Of a DNA stretch of 64,000 bases, positions 37,003 to 45,394 are shown piece by piece. The notes below the pieces were generated by a model. That model was given only the letters and a program-made list of their open reading frames with translations. It was not told the origin of the DNA and did no database searches. Origin of the DNA: Mesorhizobium japonicum MAFF 303099 (GTDB lineage Bacteria > Pseudomonadota > Alphaproteobacteria > Rhizobiales > Rhizobiaceae). Position 1 is the first letter of the stretch; each line of letters starts with the position of its first letter. The stretch covers positions 496,001 through 560,000 of the forward strand of contig NC_002678.2 of assembly GCF_000009625.1 (NCBI RefSeq), written 5' to 3'. The position numbers and the translations under genes are program-made.

Positions 37003-37527
37003 TTGGCTATCATCACGATTGAGCAATTGCCGGCATGGCTCGCCGACGGCAGGACGCTGGCGGGGCTCGATCTCGGCGACAAGACGATCGGCGTCGCGGT
37101 TTCCGACCGGGGGTTCGCCTTCGCTCACCCGCGCCCCGTCATCATGCGACGGAAATTCTCGCTCGATGCCGCCGTGCTCCTGGCCTTGCTGAAGAAGGAG
37201 AATGTCGGCGCGGTGGCGATCGGGCTGCCGATCAACATGGATGGGTCGGAAGGTCCGCGCGCGCAGAAATCGCGCGCCTTCGTGCGCAACATGGCGCAGC
37301 TGAGCGACCTGCCCTTCGTGTTCTGGGATGAACGGCTGTCGACGGTGGCGGCCGAGAGGACGCTGATCGAAATGGATTTCTCGCGCGCCAAACGTGCCGG
37401 CAAGATCGATTCGGCGGCCGCGGCCTTTATTCTGCAGGGAGTCTTGGACCGGCTTCAGTCGCTCGATTCAGCCGCTCGAACGGAATTGGGCGGTCGAACG
37501 GAGCCGGGCCCGACCGACGCCGCTTGA
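37003..37527 (+). CDS. ruvX: Holliday junction resolvase-like protein RuvX (YqgF)
   Basis: This 174-residue RNase H-fold nuclease is implicated in 16S rRNA 5' processing and Holliday junction resolution. '[20 protein letters not shown]' has the first catalytic aspartate, '[20 protein letters not shown]' and '[19 protein letters not shown]' complete the set, and '[16 protein letters not shown]' the last one. The start is a TTG at 37003 with GAGGGA eight bases upstream; no ATG or GTG is available before the first motif. Its 3' end overlaps the convergent small membrane protein gene by 101 bases. Confidence 0.92.
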   Translation: MAIITIEQLPAWLADGRTLAGLDLGDKTIGVAVSDRGFAFAHPRPVIMRRKFSLDAAVLLALLKKENVGAVAIGLPINMDGSEGPRAQKSRAFVRNMAQLSDLPFVFWDERLSTVAAERTLIEMDFSRAKRAGKIDSAAAAFILQGVLDRLQSLDSAARTELGGRTEPGPTDAA

Positions 37528-37786
37528 CCCAGTCCAGAATTTCGCGGCGGCGGCGAAAAGCCCATATCGCCATCAGCAGAAACCCGTCGAAGATACAGGC
37601 CTTTCCCACCATCCCCGGGATGATGGCCGGATCGATGCCGAGCATCTGGCCGTAAAGCTGGAACACGAAATCGTGCAGCTGCCGGGTCAGCATCACATAG
37701 CCGAAATTCATGTCGTTGAGCGACAGGTAGAACCAGCCCCAGAACAGCGCCATCGGGGCCGCCCACAATGCGAAGATATAGCGCAT
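37427..37786 (-). CDS. Small membrane protein conserved in rhizobia (possibly DUF6105)
   Basis: This 119-residue protein has two hydrophobic segments ('[19 protein letters not shown]' and '[20 protein letters not shown]') flanking '[20 protein letters not shown]', a stretch I recall from rhizobial DUF6105 proteins. The C-terminal 40 residues are basic and proline-rich. No function is known to me. The start overlaps the stop of the upstream membrane protein gene (TGATG), and the 3' end runs 101 bases into ruvX on the opposite strand. Confidence 0.75.
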   Translation of the reverse strand: MRYIFALWAAPMALFWGWFYLSLNDMNFGYVMLTRQLHDFVFQLYGQMLGIDPAIIPGMVGKACIFDGFLLMAIWAFRRRREILDWVKRRRSGPAPFDRPIPFERLNRATEAGPRLPAE

Positions 37787-38334
37787 CAGCGGCCTCCCCT
37801 CCCGTTCGGCCCGGCCCGGCCCGATATCAGGGAAAGCAGCGAATTATGGGCCGCCGCCTTCGCCATGCTGTGCGCCGTGGCGCGAAAATCGGCGTCATCC
37901 GACGCGGCCGCGGAGCGCCGCTCGGCGAGCATCGCGACATAGGAGGCCAGAAGCGCCGCCAATTGCACCGCAACGACCATGAACAGCCCGTTGATGCCTT
38001 GCGCGGCGCCACCGATCAGGATCATCGACAGGACGCCGGACGCGGAAATGAAGGCGATGCGAACGACGCTGTCGGCGCCTGGGCTGGCCGCATCGTTGAT
38101 CAGCGTATCGACAAAGGCCCAGAAGAACAGCACGGCCACGACCAGCAAGGCGATCGCCAGCGGCGCGACCACGACGACGTTCTGCAGATCGACGAACCGG
38201 GCGCTCTCGACGGTCACTCCGAGCACGCCGAGGGCAGCCGTCACACCGCGGTCTCCATCGATGCAGATCAGCGCCAGCAGGGCGAAGACAATCGCCCAGT
38301 GCACAGACAGAAAGGAGGTCAGTACGTGTCGCAT
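37786..38334 (-). CDS. Membrane protein of unknown function
   Basis: This 182-residue protein has about four hydrophobic segments ('LSVHWAIVFALLALICIDG', 'NVVVVAPLAIALLVVAVLFF', 'ISASGVLSMILIGGAAQGIN', 'LFMVVAVQLAALLASYVAML') and a polar C-terminal tail. I chose ATG 38334 (MRHVLTSFLS), which places the first transmembrane segment near the N terminus; the frame to 38454 is open but not membrane-like. It is coupled to the small protein downstream by a TGATG overlap. Confidence 0.7.
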   Translation of the reverse strand: MRHVLTSFLSVHWAIVFALLALICIDGDRGVTAALGVLGVTVESARFVDLQNVVVVAPLAIALLVVAVLFFWAFVDTLINDAASPGADSVVRIAFISASGVLSMILIGGAAQGINGLFMVVAVQLAALLASYVAMLAERRSAAASDDADFRATAHSMAKAAAHNSLLSLISGRAGPNGRGGR

Positions 38335-38490
38335 CGTGGTTCCTGCTTCGGCAGGAATGACAGTGGGCTTTGCCGCCCGCCGCCGCAATGGAAACCATTT
38401 GTTAAGGTTAACGGCGATCCACAGGACGCACCCACTGTTCCCAGATGCGCTCAACTGATCGAAGAATCGGGCGATGCGGCCGCTCTCGGC

Positions 38491-40119
38491 TCAGTTCACC
38501 GGCGGATAGAGCGTGTCGATGATCATGCGCGCGTCATGGCGCGAATCGATCATGCCGTAGGTGTTGCGCCACTGGCCGGCCAGGCGGGTCTCGACGAAGG
38601 CATCGGCAATCCGCCCTGCCCCCAGCCGGCGCAGCTCCGCCGCGGCGGCCGACAACGCCAGCTGTTCGGTCAGCAGCCGGGCCGAGCCCTCATCGGTCAA
38701 AGCCACCTGCATCGCCGCCTTCAACACGCCGATCGTGCCGCGCCCACCGGCGCCGAGGTCGCGGTCGATGCCGGCCAGCACCTCTTCGAACAGGCCGGGC
38801 GCGCGCCCGAGCACGCGCAGCACGTCGAGCGCCATGACATTGCCCGACCCTTCCCAGATCGCGTTGACAGGCGCTTCGCGATAATAGCGGGCGAGCGGCG
38901 CCTCCTCGACGTAGCCATTGCCGCCGAGACACTCCATCGCCTCGTAGAGCAGCGGCGGCGCGATCTTGCACACCCAGTATTTAACGACCGGCGTCATGGC
39001 GCGGGCAAACGCCGCTTCGCCGCGATCGCTCGCCGCCTCGTCGAAGGAGCGCGCCAACCGGAACGACAGAGCGGTTGCGGCGGCAACATCCAGCGCCATG
39101 TCGGCCAGCACGCGTTGCATGAGCGGCTGTTCGATCAAGGTAGAGCCGAACACCTGGCGATGGCGGGCATGATGAACCGCTTCCGCCAGCCCTGCCCGCA
39201 TGATCGCCGAGGACGCCACGGCGCAATCGAGCCGGGTCAAGGTCACCATGTCCATGATCGTCTTCACGCCGGCGCCGGGCTCGCCGATCATCTCGCCGAT
39301 GGCGTTGACGAACTCGACTTCGGAAGAGGCGTTGGAGCGGTTGCCGAGCTTGTCCTTCAGCCGCTGGAAGCGGAAGCCGTTGCCCGATCCATCGCCGAGG
39401 ACGCGCGGCACGAGGAAGCACGACAGTCCTTCCGGCGCCTGAGCCAGCACCAGGAAGGCGTCCGACATCGGTGCCGACATGAACCATTTGTGGCCGGTCA
39501 GGCGATAGAAGCCGCTGCCGGCGCGCTCGGCCCTCGTCACATTGGCGCGCACATCCGTGCCGCCCTGTTTTTCGGTCATGCCCATGCCGAGCGTCAGCCC
39601 GGTCTTCTCGACCGGCGGCTTCTGGCTCTGGTCGTATTTGCGCGTCGTCACGCGCGGGGCCCATTCGCGAAACAACTTTGGGCTGGCCATCAACGCCGCC
39701 AGCGAGGCGCTGGTCATGGTGATGGGGCAGAGATGCCCGGTTTCGAGTTCGGCGGTCAGGTAGAAGCGTGCGGCGCGCACCTGATGGCGGCGGCCGATCT
39801 CGGCATCGCCATTTTCCCAAACCGAGGAATGCAACCCGTTGGCCACCGAGCGGCGCATCAAGGCATGGTAGGCGGGGTGGAACTCGACCAGGTCGATGCG
39901 CCGTCCCTGGCGGTCATGGGTCCTGAGCTTCGGCGTCTCGACATTGGCCAGGCGCGCCAGCTCCTGCGCCTCCTGCGTCAGCACGAAACGGCCGAGCCCG
40001 TCGAGGTCTTTGCGCACCGGGTCGGAAAACCGCTCGGCAAGCTGGATCAGCAACGGATCGCCCCGCCAGGCGTTGCCGCCCGTCAGCGGCGGCGGCTGGT
40101 TCGTCACGTCGTCGGTCAC
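38491..40119 (-). CDS. Acyl-CoA dehydrogenase, AidB type
   Basis: This 542-residue flavoprotein resembles E. coli AidB, induced by alkylating agents, and other isovaleryl-CoA dehydrogenase-like proteins. 'TGLTLGMGMTEKQGGTDVRA', 'YRLTGHKWFMSAPMSDAFLV' and 'LLYEAMECLGGNGYVEEAPL' are the AidB-type flavin and substrate blocks. The start is a GTG at 40119 (MTDDVTNQPP) with AAGGA upstream, giving the usual AidB length; the frame is open to 40257 without family-like residues. It is divergent from pyrB with a 157-base gap. Whether it protects DNA or oxidises a CoA ester cannot be read from the sequence. Confidence 0.9.
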   Translation of the reverse strand: MTDDVTNQPPPLTGGNAWRGDPLLIQLAERFSDPVRKDLDGLGRFVLTQEAQELARLANVETPKLRTHDRQGRRIDLVEFHPAYHALMRRSVANGLHSSVWENGDAEIGRRHQVRAARFYLTAELETGHLCPITMTSASLAALMASPKLFREWAPRVTTRKYDQSQKPPVEKTGLTLGMGMTEKQGGTDVRANVTRAERAGSGFYRLTGHKWFMSAPMSDAFLVLAQAPEGLSCFLVPRVLGDGSGNGFRFQRLKDKLGNRSNASSEVEFVNAIGEMIGEPGAGVKTIMDMVTLTRLDCAVASSAIMRAGLAEAVHHARHRQVFGSTLIEQPLMQRVLADMALDVAAATALSFRLARSFDEAASDRGEAAFARAMTPVVKYWVCKIAPPLLYEAMECLGGNGYVEEAPLARYYREAPVNAIWEGSGNVMALDVLRVLGRAPGLFEEVLAGIDRDLGAGGRGTIGVLKAAMQVALTDEGSARLLTEQLALSAAAAELRRLGAGRIADAFVETRLAGQWRNTYGMIDSRHDARMIIDTLYPPVN

Positions 40120-40276
40120 GCTTTGTCCTTGTCGCAAGAAGACTTCGAATCCGAAGCCATCGGCTAGATATAGCCAAGCGTTGCCGCGCGCGCGACGAAA
40201 ATACCGGGGAGAACAGCGCCAATCCAAAGCTGGCGCTTGCGGGCGCAAAATCCGCACCCTATAGCAGCCCCTTGAG

Positions 40277-41257
40277 ATGACCGACGCTTCGTCCCTGCCA
40301 CTCTACCCTCACCGCCATCTTCTGGGCATCAGCGATCTTTCGCCCGCCGACATCGAGCTGTTGCTCGACCGGGCGGATCGGGCCGTCGCGATTTCGCGGC
40401 AGTCCGAAAAGAAGACCTCGACGCTGCGCGGCCGCACCCAGATCAATCTCTTCTACGAGGCCTCGACCCGCACGCAGTCCTCTTTCGAGCTGGCCGGAAA
40501 GCGGCTCGGCGCCGATGTCATGAACATGTCGGTGGCAAGTTCTTCCGTGAAGAAGGGCGAAACGCTCATCGACACGGCGATGACGCTGAACGCCATGCGG
40601 CCCGATATATTGATCATCCGCCATCAGTCGGCGGGTGCTGCCGCCCTGCTGGCGCAGAAAGTCGGCTGCTCGGTCGTCAATGCCGGCGACGGCGCGCATG
40701 AACACCCGACCCAGGCGCTGCTCGACGCGCTAACCATCCGCCGCGCCAAGGGGCCGCTGTCGAAGCTGATCGTGGCGATCTGCGGCGACATCCTGCATTC
40801 GCGCGTGGCGCGCTCCAACATCATGCTGCTCAACGCGCTTGGCGCGCAGGTGCGCGTGGTGGCGCCTTCGACGCTGCTACCGTCCGGCATAGAGAAGATG
40901 GGCGTCATCGTCACGCGCTCGATGGCCGAAGGCCTCAAGGACGCCGACGTGGTGATGATGCTGCGCCTGCAGCGCGAGCGCATGGAAGGCGCCTTCGTGC
41001 CTTCGGTGCGCGAATATTTCCGCTATTTCGGCCTCGATGCCGAGAAGCTGAAGGCCGCCAAGGGTGACGCGCTGGTGATGCATCCCGGCCCGATGAACCG
41101 CGGCGTCGAAATCGCCTCGGAAATCGCCGACGGCCCGCAAAGCGTGATCCAGGAGCAGGTGGAGATGGGCGTCGCCGTGCGCATGGCGGTGATGGAAGCG
41201 CTGCTCGACCCCCGTCGTAATCAAGAGGGCCGCAAACAGGAGGGTCGCGGCGCATGA
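40277..41257 (+). CDS. pyrB: Aspartate carbamoyltransferase catalytic chain
   Basis: This 326-residue enzyme makes carbamoyl aspartate, the second step of pyrimidine synthesis. '[20 protein letters not shown]' is the carbamoyl-phosphate motif, '[20 protein letters not shown]' the aspartate/carbamoyl region and '[19 protein letters not shown]' the C-terminal block. The N terminus is short (no regulatory extension). The gene overlaps the next (pyrC') by 4 bases. This is the ATCase class that works in complex with dihydroorotase or pseudo-dihydroorotase rather than with PyrI, which is not seen here. Confidence 0.96.
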   Translation: MTDASSLPLYPHRHLLGISDLSPADIELLLDRADRAVAISRQSEKKTSTLRGRTQINLFYEASTRTQSSFELAGKRLGADVMNMSVASSSVKKGETLIDTAMTLNAMRPDILIIRHQSAGAAALLAQKVGCSVVNAGDGAHEHPTQALLDALTIRRAKGPLSKLIVAICGDILHSRVARSNIMLLNALGAQVRVVAPSTLLPSGIEKMGVIVTRSMAEGLKDADVVMMLRLQRERMEGAFVPSVREYFRYFGLDAEKLKAAKGDALVMHPGPMNRGVEIASEIADGPQSVIQEQVEMGVAVRMAVMEALLDPRRNQEGRKQEGRGA

Positions 41258-42540
41258 GCACGACAGTCTTTGAACGCGCCCGCATCGTCGACCCTTCGCG
41301 CGGCATCGACGAAGTCGGCTCCGTCATCGTCGAGGGCCGCAAGATCGTTGCCGCCGGCAAGGCGACGTTGAACCAGGGCGCGCCCGAGGGCGCTATCATC
41401 GTCGACTGCGCCGGCAAGGCGATCATTCCCGGCCTGATCGATGGCCGCGTCTTCATCGGCGAGCCGGGCGGCGAGCATCGCGAAACCATCGCTTCTGCCA
41501 GCGTCGCCGCGGCCGCCGGCGGCGTCACCTCTGTCGTCATGATGCCCGATACCGATCCGGTGATCGACAATGTCGCGCTGGTCGAGTTCGTGCTGCGCAC
41601 CGCCAAGGACACGGCGATCGTCAACATCTTCCCGGCGGCTGCGATCACCAAGGGCCTCGACGGCCGCGAGATGACCGAGTTCGGCCTGTTGCGCGAGGCC
41701 GGCGCCGTCGCCTTCACCGATGGCCGCCACACCATCGCCAGTTCACTGGTGATGCGCCGGGCGCTCACCTATGCCCGCGATTTCGGCGCCACCATCGTGC
41801 ACGAGACGCAGGATGCCGACCTCGGTTCGTCAGGCGTGATGAATGAAGGTCTGTACGCCAGTTGGCTCGGCCTCTCCGGCATTCCGCGCGAAGCCGAATC
41901 GATCCCGCTCGAGCGCGATCTGGCTTTGGCGCGGCTGACGCGCGGCTCCTACCATGCGGCAAAGATCTCGACGGCGATGGCGGCCAACGCCGTGACGCGC
42001 GCCAAGGCTGACGGCGCTGCCGTAACGTCAGGCGTGTCGATCCACAACCTGTCGCTCAATGAAAACGATGTCGGCGAATACCGCACCTTCTTCCGCCTGA
42101 CGCCGCCATTGCGCGCCGAGGAAGACCGGCTGGCGATGATCGAGGCGGTCAGGGACGGCACGGTCGATATCATCGTCTCCTCGCACGATCCGCAGGATGT
42201 CGACACCAAGCGCCTGCCCTTCGCCGACGCCGCGGCCGGCGCCATCGGGCTGGAGACGCTGCTGGGTGCCGCCTTGCGGCTCTACCACAATGGCGACGTG
42301 CCCTTGCTTCGGCTGGTCGAAACGCTGTCCACCGCGCCGGCAAGGCTGTTCGGACTGCCCGGCGGCACGCTGACGCCGGGCTCAGTCGCCGACCTCGCGC
42401 TCGTCGATCTCGACGAACCCTGGATCGTCAGCGAAAGCGGCATCCGCTCGCGCTCGAAGAACACCTGTTTCGAAGGCGCGCGCCTGCAAGGCAAGGTCTT
42501 GCAAACGCTGGTCGCGGGCCGCACAGTGTTCTCGGCATAG
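41254..42540 (+). CDS. Dihydroorotase-like protein PyrC', probably inactive
   Basis: This 428-residue protein has the amidohydrolase barrel of class I dihydroorotase, but metal ligands are missing. The HxH that normally follows 'GLID' is replaced by Arg65 and Phe67 ([15 protein letters not shown]). The later histidine of the 'CHVST'-type motif is Lys237 (YHAAKIST), and the catalytic aspartate of 'TDHAPH' is serine (SSHDPQ, residues 309-314). Pseudomonas-type PyrC' proteins lose these residues and serve as scaffolds for PyrB dodecamers. The 4-base overlap with pyrB supports that role. A functional dihydroorotase must lie elsewhere. Confidence 0.9.
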   Translation: MSTTVFERARIVDPSRGIDEVGSVIVEGRKIVAAGKATLNQGAPEGAIIVDCAGKAIIPGLIDGRVFIGEPGGEHRETIASASVAAAAGGVTSVVMMPDTDPVIDNVALVEFVLRTAKDTAIVNIFPAAAITKGLDGREMTEFGLLREAGAVAFTDGRHTIASSLVMRRALTYARDFGATIVHETQDADLGSSGVMNEGLYASWLGLSGIPREAESIPLERDLALARLTRGSYHAAKISTAMAANAVTRAKADGAAVTSGVSIHNLSLNENDVGEYRTFFRLTPPLRAEEDRLAMIEAVRDGTVDIIVSSHDPQDVDTKRLPFADAAAGAIGLETLLGAALRLYHNGDVPLLRLVETLSTAPARLFGLPGGTLTPGSVADLALVDLDEPWIVSESGIRSRSKNTCFEGARLQGKVLQTLVAGRTVFSA

Positions 42541-42596
42541 ACCGGGAACGGGCGTCGCGCCTGATCGGGCTGCGCTGGGGAAATGCGGGGGAAACA

Positions 42597-43184
42597 ATGA
42601 CTTACGGCCTAATCCTGGCGCTGGTATTCGGCTACCTCTTGGGCTCGATTCCCTTCGGGCTGCTGCTGACGCGCGCCGCCGGCCTTGGTGATGTGCGCAA
42701 GATCGGCTCCGGCAATATCGGCGCCACCAATGTGCTGCGCACCGGCAACAAGGGCCTGGCCGCCGCGACCTTGCTGCTCGATGCGCTGAAGGGTACCGCC
42801 GCTGTGCTGATCGCTGGCCATTTCGCACCGGAAACGGCGGTCTGGGCCGGCCTGGGCGCCTTTCTCGGCCATCTCTTCCCGGTCTGGCTTGGCTTCAAGG
42901 GCGGCAAGGGCGTCGCCACCTATCTCGGCGTGCTGATCGGCCTTGCCTGGCAGGTGGCACTGATCTTCGCCGTCATCTGGCTGGCGATGGCATTCCTGTT
43001 CCGCTACTCGTCGCTCGCGGCGCTGACGGCAGCCGTCATCGTGCCGATAGCCCTCTACTTCCTGAGTGCGCCGCAGATTGCCGTTTTGTTCGTGGTGATG
43101 AGCATCATCGTCTTCATCAAGCACAGGGCGAACATTTCGCGGCTGCTTGCCGGCACCGAGGGCAAGATCGGAGCCAAGGGGTGA
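42597..43184 (+). CDS. plsY: Glycerol-3-phosphate acyltransferase PlsY
   Basis: This 195-residue membrane enzyme uses acyl phosphate to acylate glycerol 3-phosphate, the first step of phospholipid synthesis. The three PlsY motifs are present: '[14 protein letters not shown]', '[20 protein letters not shown]' and '[20 protein letters not shown]'. Five transmembrane segments are expected. It follows pyrC' by 56 bases and overlaps dprA by 4 bases. Confidence 0.96.
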   Translation: MTYGLILALVFGYLLGSIPFGLLLTRAAGLGDVRKIGSGNIGATNVLRTGNKGLAAATLLLDALKGTAAVLIAGHFAPETAVWAGLGAFLGHLFPVWLGFKGGKGVATYLGVLIGLAWQVALIFAVIWLAMAFLFRYSSLAALTAAVIVPIALYFLSAPQIAVLFVVMSIIVFIKHRANISRLLAGTEGKIGAKG

Positions 43185-44335
43185 GCGAGCGCGCCGCCGC
43201 GATGAGCGAGCCGGCCGCCGGGCCGCGCCTCAGCGACCGGCAGCGGCTGAACTGGCTGCGGCTGATCCGCACCCAGAATGTCGGCCCCGCTTCCTTTCGC
43301 GACCTGATCAACCGTTTCGGGTCAGCCGAAGTGGCGCTGGAAATCCTGCCGGAACTGATGGTTTCGGGCGGTGCCAGCAGGATCGCCCGCATTCCGTCAA
43401 TCGCTGAGGCCGAGGCCGAACTCGAGGCAGCCCGCCGGGCTGGCGCGCGTTTTGTCGGTATCGGCGAGCCCGACTATCCCCCGCTGCTGAGAAGCATGGA
43501 CAATCCCCCACCTCTTTTGGCGGTCAAAGGCAATGCCGCTGTCTTCCGGCTGCCTGGGGTCGCCATCGTCGGCGCCCGCAATGCATCGCTGGCCGGCATC
43601 AAGATGGCGCGTATGCTGGCGGCTACCCTTGGCGGCGATGGCTACGGCATAGTCTCCGGCCTGGCGCGCGGTATCGACACGGCGGCGCATCAAGGCAGCC
43701 TGCAAACCGGCACGATCGGTGTGCTCGCCGGAGGCCTCGACCTGCCCTACCCGCCCGAAAATGCCGGCCTATGCGCGGAAATCGCCGAGCGCGGCGCCGT
43801 CATCTCCGAAATGCCGTTCGGCTGGCAGCCGCGCGCTCAGGATTTTCCACGCCGCAACCGTCTTGTCGCGGGTGCTGCCCTCGGGCTGGTGGTGGTCGAG
43901 GCCGCCCAGCGTTCGGGCTCGCTGATCAGCGCCAGGCTTGCCGGCGAAATGGGCCGGCTGGTTTTTGCCGTGCCGGGCTCTCCGCTCGATCCACGCGCCG
44001 CCGGCACCAACGGTTTGCTCAAGGACGGCGCCACGCTGGTCACCGAGGCATCGGACATTTCCAGGGCGATCGCGCCGCTGACCGGCATGCGAGCGCCCGC
44101 TGTGCCACCGTTCGAGGATCCGCCCGACTTTTCGGCCACACCGCCACCCGGCGAGAGCGACCGCGCCAAGGTCATCGAAGCGCTAGGCCCGACACCGGTG
44201 CCAGTCGACGAGATCATCCGCCACACCGGCCTTCACCCGGCCCAGGTCTTCATGGTTCTGTTGGAACTCGACCTCGCCGGCCGGCTCGAACGCCATGCCG
44301 GCGGCAATGTTTCGCTGATTTTCGGGGAAGGCTGA
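43181..44335 (+). CDS. dprA: DNA-processing protein DprA
   Basis: This 384-residue protein protects incoming single-stranded DNA and loads RecA. A SAM-like N-terminal region ('[20 protein letters not shown]') is followed by the Rossmann fold: '[20 protein letters not shown]', '[20 protein letters not shown]' and '[20 protein letters not shown]', then a winged-helix C terminus ('[20 protein letters not shown]'). The start is a GTG at 43181 overlapping the plsY stop (GTGA); an ATG at 43202 is possible. In many alphaproteobacteria dprA is followed by topA, but here the minus-strand ots group follows. Confidence 0.94.
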   Translation: MSERAAAMSEPAAGPRLSDRQRLNWLRLIRTQNVGPASFRDLINRFGSAEVALEILPELMVSGGASRIARIPSIAEAEAELEAARRAGARFVGIGEPDYPPLLRSMDNPPPLLAVKGNAAVFRLPGVAIVGARNASLAGIKMARMLAATLGGDGYGIVSGLARGIDTAAHQGSLQTGTIGVLAGGLDLPYPPENAGLCAEIAERGAVISEMPFGWQPRAQDFPRRNRLVAGAALGLVVVEAAQRSGSLISARLAGEMGRLVFAVPGSPLDPRAAGTNGLLKDGATLVTEASDISRAIAPLTGMRAPAVPPFEDPPDFSATPPPGESDRAKVIEALGPTPVPVDEIIRHTGLHPAQVFMVLLELDLAGRLERHAGGNVSLIFGEG

Positions 44336-44344
44336 CCGCAGCCG

Positions 44345-44551
44345 TCAATGGCGGTTGGGTTCCTTCTCCCCGGTCTCGGCGTAATCTGGCGTGTTGGCTC
44401 CAAACAGATCATTTTCGACAGCCTTGCGCCAGACTGCGTCCGCGTCTTCGGGACGCAACCGCTGAGCTGCCGCCTCACCGCTTTGTGGCGCAGCGTGCCG
44501 CCGGAGCCAGGCGGGCATGACTTCCCGAATGAGGCTGGTCAATTGGGTCAT
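44345..44551 (-). CDS. Small protein of unknown function downstream of otsB
   Basis: This 68-residue protein (starting MTQLTSLIREVMPAWLRRH) has a strong ribosome binding site, AAGGAG seven bases before the ATG, which supports that it is translated. It is 52 bases downstream of otsB on the same strand and may be cotranscribed, although a hairpin lies between. It is hydrophilic and acidic, with an 'EDADAVWRKAVENDLFGA' stretch, and has no family I recognise. Confidence 0.6.
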   Translation of the reverse strand: MTQLTSLIREVMPAWLRRHAAPQSGEAAAQRLRPEDADAVWRKAVENDLFGANTPDYAETGEKEPNRH

Positions 44552-44574
44552 TGCAAACTCCTTCCATGCGCGCG

Positions 44575-44603
44575 AACCGGGATTGCCTCAGGGCAATCCG
44601 GTT
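44575..44603. other. Hairpin immediately downstream of otsB
   Basis: AACCGGGATTGCC and GGCAATCCGGTT pair over 12 bases with one bulged G and a small loop. It begins at the otsB stop codon on the minus strand and is followed not by T's but by the ribosome binding site of the 68-residue ORF. It may be an intercistronic stability or attenuation element. Confidence 0.6.
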
Positions 44604-45394
44604 CATTTGGGCATTGCGGCCAGCGTCGCCGCTTTCGCGGTCTCGCTCCTGCTCATCTCGTCCAGCCAGGCCAAGGCCGCGTCCACGCCGGCCAGTGCAA
44701 AAGGTGCAGCTGTCGATCCCTGCGGCTTTATGCGAACCGAGATGCCGTCCAATTCGTTGACGGTCTCGAACCCGTTCTCGTCGGATGTATCGTCCCCGAG
44801 GAACACCGGGCGCCGTCCCCTGAAAGCCGGAATTTGCATGAAGCGCCGGATGGCTGCTCCCTTCGCCGCCTCCAGCGGCATCAGTTCCACACCGGCATTT
44901 CCGGCCAAAACCCGGTATCCCGCAGGCAATCTGTCTAGTGCCTGTTCGACCAACTCCGTCGCGCGTTGAAGCAAATGCGGTGCCGCGCGTGTATGAATGG
45001 CCAGGATGGGTCCCTTGCGCTCGATATAGACATCTGCATTGTCCAGTTCCGTCGCGATTTCGTTGGCAAGAGCTGCAATATCAGCCGGCTCGCTGGCCGC
45101 CTCGACCGGACCATCGCGCGCCAGCCTGTGCTCGAGGCCGTAAAGCCCCGCGGCGCGCAGCCTGAGAGGCCGGAAGAGATGGTCGACGGCGGCGATCGAG
45201 CGTCCCGTGATGAACGCCAGTGCTCCGTCCAGTTGCGCTTCGAGCCGCACCAGCAGGGTGCGCAATTCATCACCGACAACCACCGCATCGGGATGCGCGG
45301 CATGTTCGAGAAGCGTGCCGTCGATATCGAGGAACAGGCTGCATGGCCCTTGCGGAACGACAGGCACGGCGAGGTTTGGCGAGAGAGAGATCAT
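44603..45394 (-). CDS. otsB: Trehalose-6-phosphate phosphatase
   Basis: This 263-residue HAD-superfamily phosphatase turns trehalose 6-phosphate into trehalose. 'CSLFLDIDGTLLEHAAHPDA' has the nucleophilic aspartate (DxDGT), 'LAFITGRSIAAVDHLF' motif II, and 'PVFLGDDTSDENGFETVNEL' motif IV. ATG 45394 overlaps the otsA stop as ATGA, so the two are translationally coupled; the frame to 45526 lies within otsA. Confidence 0.94.
   Translation of the reverse strand: MISLSPNLAVPVVPQGPCSLFLDIDGTLLEHAAHPDAVVVGDELRTLLVRLEAQLDGALAFITGRSIAAVDHLFRPLRLRAAGLYGLEHRLARDGPVEAASEPADIAALANEIATELDNADVYIERKGPILAIHTRAAPHLLQRATELVEQALDRLPAGYRVLAGNAGVELMPLEAAKGAAIRRFMQIPAFRGRRPVFLGDDTSDENGFETVNELDGISVRIKPQGSTAAPFALAGVDAALAWLDEMSRSETAKAATLAAMPK

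Noticed and set aside
37768..40167. 799-codon plus-strand frame across the AidB-type gene
   Set aside because: Antisense shadow; no recognisable domain in spite of the length.
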